DNA of 33,930 nt from the NCBI GenBank assembly GCA_003280935.1, contig QCDJ01000013.1, positions 1 to 33,930 on the forward strand, written 5' to 3'. The notes under the pieces were generated by a model. The model saw only the letters and a program-made list of their open reading frames with translations, did no database searches and had not been told where the DNA came from. Made by a program: the position numbers and the translations under genes. Source of the stretch: Prochlorococcus sp. AG-355-B23. Its GTDB lineage: Bacteria > Cyanobacteriota > Cyanobacteriia > PCC-6307 > Cyanobiaceae. Positions 9,376 through 17,299 of this stretch are shown here, piece after piece. The stretch's first letter is position 1. Every line of letters starts with the position of its first letter.

Positions 9376-11145
9376 GTGCAAAAGATTAAATTCAAATCTT
9401 TTGTTTTAATAATTCCAATATTAATTTTTTCTGGAATATCTTTTTATTTTTTTAGTCTAATATTTAGTACGTTAAAGTTTGACGTATCTAAAAATAAAAA
9501 GTTTCGGGAAAGCAAATATTCTTATGTAATATCATCTTCTGATAATAAGATACTAAGCAAATTAAGCCGCAAATTTGAAATAGATAATAGTTATCATAAA
9601 ATTCCTTTTTTGCTTAAACATTCTTTTATATCTTCTGAGGATAAAAGATTTTATAAACATAATGGAATAGATTTTAAAAGTATTTCTCGTGCTCTTATTC
9701 AAAATATTAGAAGTGGTTATGTTAAAGAGGGAGGAAGTACAATTACACAACAAGTTGCTAGATTACTTTTTCTAAATAATGATTTAAGTTTTCAAAGAAA
9801 AATCAAAGAAATATTTATAGCACTCATACTTGAATTTAGATATAACAAAAGTCAAATTTTAAAATTATATTTAAATAATATTTATCTAGGATCAGGAGCA
9901 TACGGGGTAGATGAGGCTGCCCAAGTTTATTTTGGAAAATTTATAGAAGAATTGACATTATCAGAGATCGCATTAATTGCAGGATTAGCTCCAGCCCCAT
10001 CAATTTATTCACCTTATCAAAATTTAGAACTAGCTATTAAAAATAGAAATAAAGTTCTTGAATCAATGTATATTGATGGATATATTTCTCTTGCAAATAA
10101 GAATAATGCTATTAAAGAAAAAATAAAGTTAAATTATCAAACAGCTGATAATTTTTTAGATGATAAATTACTAATAAACTTTATTCTTCAGGAAACCGAT
10201 AAAAAAATTGGAAGTAAAAATGATTATAAGTTTTTAAGAATTAAATCCTCTATCAATAAAGATTGGCAAGAAAAAGGTCAAAAAATATCAAGATACGCAG
10301 GGCCTAAAGAACTTGAATTTGGTCTGTTATCTATCGAATCAAATACAGGACTAATCAGGACAATGATAACCAGCAAAAATCCATCAATTAATGAATACAA
10401 TAGAGTGATTTCATCTGTAAGACCTTTAGGTTCTACTTTTAAAATAATCCCTTATGCTGCTGCATTAATAGAAGGAATAAAATTAAGCGATAAATTTGAA
10501 GACTTACCAATATGCTGGGAAAGTTATTGCCCAAAAAATTTTTCAGAAGACTATAGAGGTTCAATATCTTTGATTGAATCATTTAAAAGTTCATCAAATA
10601 TCGTTCCAATATCAATAACAAAAAAAATCGGCTTAAAAAATATCATTAATTTAGCGAATTCATTTGGACTAGGTTACGAGCAAGAGTTTGAGGAATTCCC
10701 ATCATTAGCTATTGGCGCCTACGGAGATAATCTTTTAAACATCACAAATGCATATTCAGCAATAAACAATAATGGAAAGATTCAAAGCCCTGAAATCATA
10801 GAAAAAATAGAATCATTTAAAAAACAAACTATTTGGGGAAATAAATCTATTTCCAAGAAAATATTAGATTTAAAAATAAACAAGAAAATAAATAAACTTC
10901 TTGAAAAATCTGTAGAAGAAGGAACTTCAAAAGCTGCCTCTATAAAAGGAAAGAAAATTTATGGAAAAACAGGAACATCTGATGGAAATAAAGATCTCTG
11001 GTTTATTGGTTCCATTGATAACCTTACAACGGGGGTCTGGATAGGTTACGACGATAACAAAGAATCTGAATTATCTAGTGGGAATGCTGCTTATTTATGG
11101 AAAAAGTTTATAGCTGAAATCTATAAAATTCCAATTAAAAAATAA
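9376..11145 (+). CDS. Bifunctional penicillin-binding protein (class A, PBP1-type)
   Basis: This enzyme polymerises and crosslinks peptidoglycan. An N-terminal membrane anchor (about 8-30) precedes a family 51 glycosyltransferase domain with its catalytic glutamate in ISSEDKRFYKHNG (Glu88), EGGSTITQQVAR, and LYLNNIYLGSGAYGVDEAA. The transpeptidase domain has the nucleophile motif STFK (353-356), SSN (406-408) and KTGT (531-534), all intact. At ~589 residues it is short for the class and lacks long C-terminal extensions. I chose GTG at 9376, one base after the chlG stop. An in-frame TTG at 9367, which overlaps chlG by 8 bases, is the alternative. The gene is translationally close to chlG and convergent with rsmB (9-base gap). 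Confidence 0.92.
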   Translation: MQKIKFKSFVLIIPILIFSGISFYFFSLIFSTLKFDVSKNKKFRESKYSYVISSSDNKILSKLSRKFEIDNSYHKIPFLLKHSFISSEDKRFYKHNGIDFKSISRALIQNIRSGYVKEGGSTITQQVARLLFLNNDLSFQRKIKEIFIALILEFRYNKSQILKLYLNNIYLGSGAYGVDEAAQVYFGKFIEELTLSEIALIAGLAPAPSIYSPYQNLELAIKNRNKVLESMYIDGYISLANKNNAIKEKIKLNYQTADNFLDDKLLINFILQETDKKIGSKNDYKFLRIKSSINKDWQEKGQKISRYAGPKELEFGLLSIESNTGLIRTMITSKNPSINEYNRVISSVRPLGSTFKIIPYAAALIEGIKLSDKFEDLPICWESYCPKNFSEDYRGSISLIESFKSSSNIVPISITKKIGLKNIINLANSFGLGYEQEFEEFPSLAIGAYGDNLLNITNAYSAINNNGKIQSPEIIEKIESFKKQTIWGNKSISKKILDLKINKKINKLLEKSVEEGTSKAASIKGKKIYGKTGTSDGNKDLWFIGSIDNLTTGVWIGYDDNKESELSSGNAAYLWKKFIAEIYKIPIKK

Positions 11146-11154
11146 ATTATATTT

Positions 11155-12471
11155 TTAAGATTTATAAGAAATTATTGCAGAATAAAATCCATCACCAGGA
11201 TAATCCAAGCCAGGTAAAATTTGCTTTTGGCTAACCAATTTTAAAGTTTTGTTTTTTTCAATAAATCGTTCAATTAATAGATTATTTTCATCGGGACAAA
11301 TAGTGCAAGTTGAATAAACTAAAGTACCATCTTGTTTCAAAAGAGGGAAAATACTCTCCAAAAGTTTTTCCTGTAATAAAGTTAAAGATTTTATTTTTTC
11401 TTTACTTAAAGACCATCTAGAATCCGGATTCCTGGAAAGAGTTCCAATGCCTGAACATGGAGCATCTAATAAAATCTTATCAAAATAAGATATAAACTTA
11501 GGATTTAATTCAATCAAACTCGTAGCATCAGCCTTAAGGGTAATAACAGATTTCAAATTTAACCTTTCTAAATTTGATTGCAGTATTTTCAATCTTTTTG
11601 CTGATCTATCTACGGCAATGATTTCAGCACTATCATTTGTTAATTCTGCAAGGTGGGTAGACTTACTTCCTGGAGCTGCACAAGCATCTAAAATCTTTTC
11701 ACCTTCTTTTGGATTTAAGAGAGGTGCTATCCACTGAGAAGATCTATCTTGAATTGTCCAAAGTCCATCACTATATCCTGGTAAATTTTTTATAGATCTT
11801 GGATTAGATTTTAAAGTAATTCCATTATGTAAATCTTTAATAATTTCAGCATCAATTTTATTTTCATGAAGTACTTTCAAAAAGTGATCTAAATTAGTTT
11901 TTAATTGGTTAATTCTCAAATCAATTGATGGTTTTTTATTAAATGCCTTAATGATATTTTCACCCTCGCTATTGCCAACCCACTTATAAAGATCCTTCAC
12001 AAGCCATAATGGAAATGATTCAAGATATGAAATTCTTTCTTTTCTATCAGAAGATAATTCCGGAAAGATTTTTTGTTCTAATTTTCTTGATGCATTTCTC
12101 AATATCGCATTTACAGTTCCCGCTAAACCATTTAAATCTGTTTTTTTAGCTACTTCTACAGTGGTAGAAATAGCAGCAGGAAATGGGATTTTATCCATTT
12201 TCAATAGTTGATACAAACCTATATGTAGAAGCCATCTTAACTTTGGAGGCTGCTTTTTATAAGTAATTTTTGATGTATGATCCGTCCAAAGATCAAGAAA
12301 TTTTCTATACCTTATGCATCCAAAAGATAATTCCGTAATAAAAGCTATATCAAGAGGATTAAATTGATAATTTTTTAAAACCTTTTCAAGAGCATGATCA
12401 GAAAAATCACCAGAACTAACTTTTAATAAAATTTCCCAAGCTGCCTTTCTTTGTAAATATCCTATGCTCAA
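11155..12471 (-). CDS. rsmB: 16S rRNA (cytosine-C5) methyltransferase RsmB (Sun)
   Basis: A 438-residue protein with an N-terminal NusB-like RNA-binding domain (about 1-140) and a C-terminal Rossmann methyltransferase domain. SAM motif I is DACAAPGSKSTHLAE (262-276). The two functional cysteines are Cys339 in DAPCSGIGTLSRNPD and Cys389 in YSTCTICPDEN, the latter being the catalytic nucleophile of m5C enzymes. It is expected to modify C967 of 16S rRNA (E. coli numbering). The start is TTG at 12471. The first residues already resemble the NusB domain, so a later start is unlikely. Confidence 0.95.
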   Translation of the reverse strand: MSIGYLQRKAAWEILLKVSSGDFSDHALEKVLKNYQFNPLDIAFITELSFGCIRYRKFLDLWTDHTSKITYKKQPPKLRWLLHIGLYQLLKMDKIPFPAAISTTVEVAKKTDLNGLAGTVNAILRNASRKLEQKIFPELSSDRKERISYLESFPLWLVKDLYKWVGNSEGENIIKAFNKKPSIDLRINQLKTNLDHFLKVLHENKIDAEIIKDLHNGITLKSNPRSIKNLPGYSDGLWTIQDRSSQWIAPLLNPKEGEKILDACAAPGSKSTHLAELTNDSAEIIAVDRSAKRLKILQSNLERLNLKSVITLKADATSLIELNPKFISYFDKILLDAPCSGIGTLSRNPDSRWSLSKEKIKSLTLLQEKLLESIFPLLKQDGTLVYSTCTICPDENNLLIERFIEKNKTLKLVSQKQILPGLDYPGDGFYSAIISYKS

Positions 12472-12521
12472 AATATAATTAATTTTTAAAGATAACTTTA
12501 ATATACAAAAAATTCAAAAAT

Positions 12522-12665
12522 TTAAACTACTTTTTCAATTGCAGAATTAAACCAAATAAAACCTAAGATAGAAATAAGTGAAAGATTAAATCCTAAAAAA
12601 AGAAAGATATTTAAAGAATGGATTCTTTCCCAAAAAAATATTTTTTTCTGTTTTTGATACTTCAT
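12522..12665 (-). CDS. 47-aa single-span membrane protein, unknown
   Basis: A short reading frame from ATG at 12665 to TAA at 12522 encodes 47 residues: a basic start (MKYQKQKK), an aromatic/charged patch (FFWERIH), and one long hydrophobic segment (about residues 19-39) ending in NSAIEKVV. It sits 19 bases after the 59-aa gene and 50 bases before rsmB, all on the same strand. Its favour comes from a clean ATG, membrane-protein composition and the otherwise empty gap. I do not recognise the family. No Shine-Dalgarno is visible, which is common here. Confidence 0.55.
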   Translation of the reverse strand: MKYQKQKKIFFWERIHSLNIFLFLGFNLSLISILGFIWFNSAIEKVV

Positions 12666-12684
12666 TATTAAAATAAAAACTTAT

Positions 12685-12864
12685 TCAGGATTGCAAACGG
12701 CAACCAATATTGATAGATCCTGCATCAAGCATTCTGCCTAATTTAATTGCTATGGATTCCTCCAATCTAGAGAAATTAGATTGATGGGTAGTTATCCAAT
12801 CTAATTCAGAAAAAGTAATAATTCCCGTCGAATTACTTTTTAAAAAAAGTGTTCCAATTTCCAT
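12685..12864 (-). CDS. 59-aa conserved cyanobacterial small protein, unknown
   Basis: The frame runs from ATG at 12864 to TGA at 12685. The 59 residues look like a folded soluble protein: MEIGTLFLKSNSTGIITF, then ELDWITTHQSNFSRLEESIA, then KLGRMLDAGSINIGCRL. The composition is mixed, with Trp, Cys and a regular amphipathic helix, and is unlike the Lys/Asn-rich frames that arise by chance at this GC. It resembles, from memory, an unnamed ~60-aa family of marine picocyanobacteria. It is the first gene of a minus-strand run leading into the 47-aa gene and rsmB. A 6-bp inverted repeat (12864-12877) overlaps the start codon. Confidence 0.68.
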   Translation of the reverse strand: MEIGTLFLKSNSTGIITFSELDWITTHQSNFSRLEESIAIKLGRMLDAGSINIGCRLQS

Positions 12865-12969
12865 TAGATAAATCTAATTTTTTCTAAGCTAACATCCGTA
12901 CTTAATATTTCTTCATAACATAATATTCTTTTAATTTTTCAAAGACAACTATAGGTTATTACTCTTAAT
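12865..12969. other. Intergenic stretch with no further gene seen
   Basis: This is the remainder of the ~500-base gap between rsmB and the photolyase gene. It is AT-rich, with no credible frame, no strong hairpin and no RNA gene that I can support. It probably holds the promoter of the 59-aa gene. Confidence 0.5.
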
Positions 12970-14460
12970 TTATTGAATATCTCTTAAAAATTTATCGGCC
13001 GTTTTTAAGTGATTATTTAATTTTTCTTCTGACATTTTATCGAGATTTCTCGTTAACATTGCCAGACGATATTGCTTTCTAAAAAAGCTTTCATTATCTT
13101 TAATAAATTTCCAAAATAAGCCGTCCCATATTTCACACCATGGGCCACTTTTAAAATTAGACATTTTTTTTACATAATTAGAGCTTGATATATATGGCTT
13201 TGTTGAAAAGATACCACCATCACTAAACTGACTCATTCCGTAAACATTTGGGACCATAACCCAATCATAGGAATCAATAAACATTTCCATAAACCATTTA
13301 TAAACTTGGTTGGGGTGAATTCTACATAGAAGCATAAAGTTGCCAATAATCATTAGCCGCTCAATATGATGACAATAACCAAATTTAATAATATTTTTTA
13401 TAACAACGTCTACTGGTTCAATTCCTGTATTTCCTTGATAAAAAGATTTTGGAATTGGCTTATCTTCAAAATTCCAAAAATTACTATTTCGCATCTTTGT
13501 TCCGTACTTTTTATAGACAAGGCAAATAAATTCTCTCCATCCAATAATTTGACGAATAAAGCCCTCTAAAGAGTTAATAGGAACATTATTATTTTTTGCA
13601 AAAAGTAATGCTTTATTTACTACTGCATCTGGGGTTAATAGGCCGCTATTTAAAAGAGGAGAAAGTAAACTGTGCCATAAAAAAGAATTTTCTTTAGAAA
13701 TAGCATCCTCATAATCTCCAAATAAGAAAAATCTATGTTTAAAAAAATCATTTAACCATTTATCTGCCTCCTCAAAATTAGTTGGATATAAAAAGTTATT
13801 ACTTTCTCCAATAAACTCAATATCAAAATTGGCTAATGACCTTTCTGCATTAACTACAAATTTATTTTTTTGTAATTTAGGTGTATCGGGTATTTTTATT
13901 TTTTTTGGTAATTTTTTTCTGTTCATTTCATCGAAACTCCATTTACCACCTTCAGGTGTATTGTCAGGATTAACTAATATCTTTTGGCTCTTTCTTTGAT
14001 TCTCATAAAATCTCCCCATAAGAGGTTTTTTTGCATTTGATGCAAATAAATCTTTTAAATCTTCACTGCTCATAAACATAGGAGAAGGTAAAATATTTAA
14101 AACTAAATTATTACTTTCAACAAAATTATTAATCCTCTTCATTATTAAAAAATCATGAGGGTCAATGAGATTTATTTTCTGATATTTATTTTTAATAAAT
14201 TCCGATAAATAATCAACTGTAGAAACATTATTCTTGTTTTCGATATATAAAACTTTAAAGCCAGATATTTCTAAATAATTTTTATAAGCGAGCATAGATG
14301 CTCTATGAAAAACTAACTTATTTTTATGGTTAATTAATTTATGAAATTTATCATTTCCAAAAAATAATGAGTCTTCCACAATCAAAACTTCACAATTTAT
14401 TTTTAAGATTGGGCTTTCTCTAAAAAGTTGATTCGGGAAAATAATTGATACTTGTTTCAT
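12970..14460 (-). CDS. Cryptochrome/photolyase-related protein (PhrB/FeS-BCP family), Fe-S cysteines partly missing
   Basis: A 496-residue flavoprotein of the deoxyribodipyrimidine photolyase-related (DPRP) family, whose characterised members repair (6-4) photoproducts using FAD and a lumazine antenna. Family marks are the N-terminal antenna-domain Rossmann fold ([21 protein letters not shown]), RQIIGWREF (303-311), [15 protein letters not shown] (361-375), [17 protein letters not shown] (400-416) and [12 protein letters not shown]. Cys363 and Cys442 align with two of the four cluster cysteines (350 and 454 in PhrB, from memory). The segment between MSNF and [11 protein letters not shown] is too short to hold the usual CxxC pair, so the 4Fe-4S cluster is probably absent. 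The ATG overlaps the TGA of the DUF2256 gene (ATGA), showing translational coupling. Confidence 0.92.
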   Translation of the reverse strand: MKQVSIIFPNQLFRESPILKINCEVLIVEDSLFFGNDKFHKLINHKNKLVFHRASMLAYKNYLEISGFKVLYIENKNNVSTVDYLSEFIKNKYQKINLIDPHDFLIMKRINNFVESNNLVLNILPSPMFMSSEDLKDLFASNAKKPLMGRFYENQRKSQKILVNPDNTPEGGKWSFDEMNRKKLPKKIKIPDTPKLQKNKFVVNAERSLANFDIEFIGESNNFLYPTNFEEADKWLNDFFKHRFFLFGDYEDAISKENSFLWHSLLSPLLNSGLLTPDAVVNKALLFAKNNNVPINSLEGFIRQIIGWREFICLVYKKYGTKMRNSNFWNFEDKPIPKSFYQGNTGIEPVDVVIKNIIKFGYCHHIERLMIIGNFMLLCRIHPNQVYKWFMEMFIDSYDWVMVPNVYGMSQFSDGGIFSTKPYISSSNYVKKMSNFKSGPWCEIWDGLFWKFIKDNESFFRKQYRLAMLTRNLDKMSEEKLNNHLKTADKFLRDIQ

Positions 14461-14588
14461 CTTTGCGACTTCCTGTTACTGCATCTTTTTGAACAGTAGA
14501 TAACATCATCCCAACAGTTTTTCCATTTTTTACGCCACTCAAACGGCCTATTGCAAACAGGACAAGTTTTAGTAGAAAGATTTTTCAA
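14457..14588 (-). CDS. DUF2256 family zinc-binding small protein
   Basis: A 43-residue protein, from TTG at 14588 to TGA at 14457, with C9-P-V-C12 and C32-S-K-R-C36 around a tryptophan-rich core ([13 protein letters not shown], then [10 protein letters not shown]). This is the pattern of the DUF2256 family, small proteins usually encoded next to photolyase-related genes. The two Cys pairs suggest one zinc site. Its stop overlaps the photolyase ATG, and its start lies 3 bases after the TIGR03643 gene. The biochemical role is unknown; linkage points to light-dependent DNA repair or cryptochrome function. Confidence 0.88.
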   Translation of the reverse strand: MKNLSTKTCPVCNRPFEWRKKWKNCWDDVIYCSKRCSNRKSQR

Positions 14589-14591
14589 AAT

Positions 14592-14828
14592 TTATAATTT
14601 TCTTTTATGAGTAGATTTAAATCTAGTTGAATCTTTAAGGGCCATATGTTTTGTATTTCTTCCCGAAACTCTCTTTCTCCAGACTTTGAAAGATTTGGGT
14701 TTAAGATTTTGACGCATAATTTTTATCGCATCTTCCTCTTTTAAACCAAATTGATACTCGATAGCTTCAAAGGGTGTTCTATCTTCCCAACACATTTCTA
14801 TTATTCTGTCTATATCGATAATTTCCAT
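14592..14828 (-). CDS. TIGR03643 (DUF2805) family protein
   Basis: A 78-residue basic protein. The N-terminal half is a predicted helix-turn-helix-like bundle (IDRIIEMCWEDRTPFEAIEYQFGLKEEDAIKIMRQ). It is followed by the family-typical segment LKPKSFKVWRKRVSGRNTKH and a lysine/arginine-rich tail. I recognise it as TIGR03643/DUF2805, which co-occurs with DUF2256 and photolyase-related genes in many bacteria. The form suggests nucleic-acid binding, but the function is not known. It is 2 bases from the DCC gene and 3 bases from DUF2256, a tight operon. Confidence 0.88.
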   Translation of the reverse strand: MEIIDIDRIIEMCWEDRTPFEAIEYQFGLKEEDAIKIMRQNLKPKSFKVWRKRVSGRNTKHMALKDSTRFKSTHKRKL

Positions 14829-14830
14829 AT

Positions 14831-15223
14831 TTATTGTTCACATTGTGAGGTACAAAGTTTTTCAATATCAGATCTACCTGTAATTTGAAGTCTATATTTT
14901 GCCCAATATCTGTAAACCAATCTCAATAATGGAGATAAAAGCTTAATCTTCAAGGGATAATAAACCCAACCTAAACCAACTAATTCATAAGAATATGCAA
15001 GTACATCTAGTCCCCTAATAATTTCACCATTTTCAATAATCCCATGGAGGTTTGACATAGCTTCTGAATATGAGATGTCATTAAAAAGACTTCGATCATA
15101 ATTCTTACTATTAATATCTATAAATGAAATTTGATTTAAGCTATCTCTTTTTTTAAGAAAATTTGTTTCTCTCAAGCAAAGTGGACAACCACCATCGAAT
15201 AAAAAAGTTAATTTATTTTTCAT
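14831..15223 (-). CDS. DCC-family (DUF393) thiol-disulfide oxidoreductase-like protein
   Basis: About 130 residues. The N-terminus LTFLFDGGCPLCLRET carries the DxxCxxC motif of the DCC/DUF393 family (Cys13 and Cys16 from the ATG at 15223), a thioredoxin-like group. The middle holds a predicted helical part (LDVLAYSYELVGLGWVYYPLK). An in-frame TTG at 15235 would add four residues; I prefer the ATG because the conserved strand starts right after it. It is the first gene of the photolyase cassette. A redox partner role for the photolyase or cryptochrome is possible but only inferred from linkage. Confidence 0.86.
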   Translation of the reverse strand: MKNKLTFLFDGGCPLCLRETNFLKKRDSLNQISFIDINSKNYDRSLFNDISYSEAMSNLHGIIENGEIIRGLDVLAYSYELVGLGWVYYPLKIKLLSPLLRLVYRYWAKYRLQITGRSDIEKLCTSQCEQ

Positions 15224-15289
15224 ATTTTTATTCAAATATAGAAATTAAATAACTTTTTTGTGGAATAAAAAATTTTTTTTTGAGTACAA

Positions 15290-15301
15290 GCTTTATAAAG
15301 C
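15290..15301. promoter_or_regulatory. 12-bp perfect palindrome upstream of the photolyase cassette
   Basis: GCTTTATAAAGC reads identically on both strands. It lies about 55-65 bases upstream of the first gene of the DCC-TIGR03643-DUF2256-photolyase operon, in its promoter region. It may be an operator or may include a TATA-like -10; neither is proven. Confidence 0.35.
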
Positions 15302-15341
15302 CTTAATAATTGCCAGTTCTAATTTAGTGAAATTACATTAT

Positions 15342-15386
15342 CTTATTAATTAATAAGCCATTGATTAAGGGATACATCAATGGTTT
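15342..15386 (-). terminator. 16-bp palindrome plus 11-bp hairpin after the 67-aa gene
   Basis: Bases 15355-15365 and 15376-15386 can form an 11-bp stem (core CCATTGAT/ATCAATGG, one G-T wobble) with a 10-base loop. It starts 14 bases beyond the stop of the 67-aa gene. Next to it, 15342-15357 is a perfect palindrome, CTTATTAATTAATAAG. There is only a weak U-run, so a terminator is probable but not certain. The palindrome could also be a regulatory site for the photolyase cassette. Confidence 0.5.
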
Positions 15387-15400
15387 AAAACTATTTATGA

Positions 15401-15604
15401 TCAGTCATCTAGAAGATGAACTCCTTCTCCTACGTCAGGAGTAAATTTACAATATTTTTCGAAAATAAGTCCAACACCTCTCATTTTTTCTCCTAATTCA
15501 TCGTTAAATTTATTCCATTCTTCCGATTCACGATCAGGTAAATCCCACCCTTGTTTTTCTACCATACTTGTTATTACTGTATAGTCCCATTCTATGTATG
15601 CCAT
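15401..15604 (-). CDS. 67-aa acidic hypothetical protein
   Basis: An acidic 67-residue protein starting MAYIEWDYTVITSMVEKQGWDLPD and ending GVHLLDD. Mixed composition with three tryptophans, a single cysteine and a glycine-rich C-terminus supports a real gene. No signal peptide or membrane segment is visible. It stands alone on the minus strand, divergent from trmH (96 bases), with hairpin structures after its stop. I do not recognise the family; it resembles unnamed picocyanobacterial proteins. Confidence 0.75.
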   Translation of the reverse strand: MAYIEWDYTVITSMVEKQGWDLPDRESEEWNKFNDELGEKMRGVGLIFEKYCKFTPDVGEGVHLLDD

Positions 15605-15700
15605 TGAGTTAACTTAAACTACCAAAATATTATAAACCAAGAGATTTAATAGGTAATCAATATTTTTTGAATATAATTTAAAGGTGTGAAAAAATTATAA

Positions 15701-16372
15701 ATGTCAATTTTGCCAAGAAGATTTGAACGAATCAAAAGTGTTTTAGATTGCAGAATGAAAAACTTGACTGTTTTAGTTGAGGATGTAAATAAACCACATA
15801 ATTTATCTGCGATATTAAGGACATGTGATGCAGCAGGAGTTTTCGAAGCAAATTTTATTAGCAAAACAAATACAGTTAAGACTTTTAATAGTACTGCTCA
15901 AGGAAGTCAAAAATGGGTAAAGCTGAATAATCATGAAAACACTATCACTGCAATATCTGATTTAAAGAATAAGGGTTTTAAATTATATGGAACAACTCTT
16001 AATAGTGAATCAGTAGATTATAGAAATTTTGATTATTCTAAAAATACATGTTTTGTTTTAGGAGCAGAAAAATGGGGACTAAGTAATGAACTTATATCAA
16101 TGGTTGATCAATCAATTTTTATACCTATGAGAGGTATGGTTCAGTCTCTGAATGTTTCAGTTGCTGCTTCTATATTATTATTTGAAGCTGTTCGCCAAAG
16201 AAAAAATAAAGGTATATTGCCCGATCATGGAGAAGGGTTAAATATGGATGAATATCAAAAAACACTTTTTGAATGGTGTTACCCAGAATTAGCTGCGGTG
16301 TATAAAAAATCAGCTAAAGAATATCCAAAGTTGAATGATCAAGGAGAACTTGATCCTATTACAGATAACTAA
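15701..16372 (+). CDS. trmH: tRNA (guanosine-18-2'-O)-methyltransferase TrmH (SpoU family)
   Basis: A SPOUT-class methyltransferase of 223 residues. Motif 1 is NLSAILRTCDAAGV (34-47, with Asn34 and the catalytic Arg40), motif 2 is FVLGAEKWGLS (118-128) and motif 3 is IPMRGMVQSLNVSVAAS (141-157). The N-terminal RRFERIKSVLDCR and the C-terminal helix are the TrmH extensions that bind tRNA, which separates it from the 23S rRNA methyltransferase RlmB. It methylates G18 of tRNA. It is convergent with the permease gene (2-base gap). Confidence 0.94.
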   Translation: MSILPRRFERIKSVLDCRMKNLTVLVEDVNKPHNLSAILRTCDAAGVFEANFISKTNTVKTFNSTAQGSQKWVKLNNHENTITAISDLKNKGFKLYGTTLNSESVDYRNFDYSKNTCFVLGAEKWGLSNELISMVDQSIFIPMRGMVQSLNVSVAASILLFEAVRQRKNKGILPDHGEGLNMDEYQKTLFEWCYPELAAVYKKSAKEYPKLNDQGELDPITDN

Positions 16373-16374
16373 AT

Positions 16375-17220
16375 TTATTCAGAATTTTGACTATCAAAAA
16401 TTTCTTCAAGATCCTCTCCTATAAAAGAAAGACCTAAAACTAAAAAAAACATTGCCAAACCTGGGAACAAAGCTGTCCACCAGATACCTGTCGGTAAAGC
16501 GGCAAGAGCCAGATTTAAATCACTTCCCCACTCTGGGACATCTGCAGGAACGCCAAGGCCTAAAAATCCTAAACTTCCTAATACCAAAACAGCATCTGCA
16601 GCATTTAGGGTAAGCAGAATAGGCAATGGTGTTATTACATTTGGGAGGATATATTTAAAAATAATTTTTTTAACATCAGCTCCTGCAACTTGAGCTGCCT
16701 CCACATAAGTTTCGGATTTAACCAATATTGTCTGATTTCTGATTAATCTAAAATATTGAGGAGAGTAAACAATACACAATGCCAAAGCCGCGTTAAGGAT
16801 ACCCTTACCCAATACAAAAGCCACAACAACTGAAAGCAAAATTACAGGTATTGAAAAAATAGTATCCATTATTAGTGATAAGCATTTATCAAAAAAACCA
16901 CCAAAATACCCACTTAATAATCCCAATGGCAAACCCAAACTTAATGAAAAAAGAATAGCTAAGAATACAACTTCTATAGCTAATGATGATCCTTGCAAAG
17001 TTCTTAAGCAAACATCTCTTCCTAATCTATCTGTGCCACAAAAATGATTAAGAGAAGGAGGGGCAAAGATATCATTGCTTAACATTGAAAATGAATAGCC
17101 AAAAAAATTATTGGCTTCTAAAAATTTCATTATTAAAACAACAAGAAGATAAAAAAGTACAATTAAAAATCCAGCTTTTCTGATATTTGCGCCGACACGA
17201 TTAAATGAGTTAATATCCAA
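16375..17220 (-). CDS. Dipeptide/oligopeptide-type ABC transporter permease (DppC-like)
   Basis: An inner-membrane permease of 281 residues and six predicted spans. The N-terminal region has FAPPSLNHFCGTDRLGRDV, the family hallmark of DppC/OppC/NikC proteins. The EAA loop is YVEAAQVAGADVKKIIFKYILPN (about 172-194). It would pair with a DppB-type permease, ATPase and binding protein to import peptides or similar solutes, but none of these is nearby. The start is TTG at 17220. An orphan permease with scattered partners is usual in these small genomes; the substrate is unknown. Confidence 0.92.
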   Translation of the reverse strand: MDINSFNRVGANIRKAGFLIVLFYLLVVLIMKFLEANNFFGYSFSMLSNDIFAPPSLNHFCGTDRLGRDVCLRTLQGSSLAIEVVFLAILFSLSLGLPLGLLSGYFGGFFDKCLSLIMDTIFSIPVILLSVVVAFVLGKGILNAALALCIVYSPQYFRLIRNQTILVKSETYVEAAQVAGADVKKIIFKYILPNVITPLPILLTLNAADAVLVLGSLGFLGLGVPADVPEWGSDLNLALAALPTGIWWTALFPGLAMFFLVLGLSFIGEDLEEIFDSQNSE

Positions 17221-17299
17221 AATCTTTTTTTAAAGATATAAATGAAATATACCCAATTCTTTTAAAAATAAATAGCTGTAAATTTTAAATTAAAAAAAA

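Noticed and set aside
12472..12969. tRNA or other RNA gene in the rsmB-photolyase gap
   Set aside because: No cloverleaf or GC-rich structured segment; most of the gap is explained by two small coding frames.
17222..17237. Hairpin ATCTTT/AAAGAT near the permease start as terminator
   Set aside because: Six A/T-dominated pairs with a T loop are expected by chance in this AT-rich gap, and it lies right at the permease start codon.
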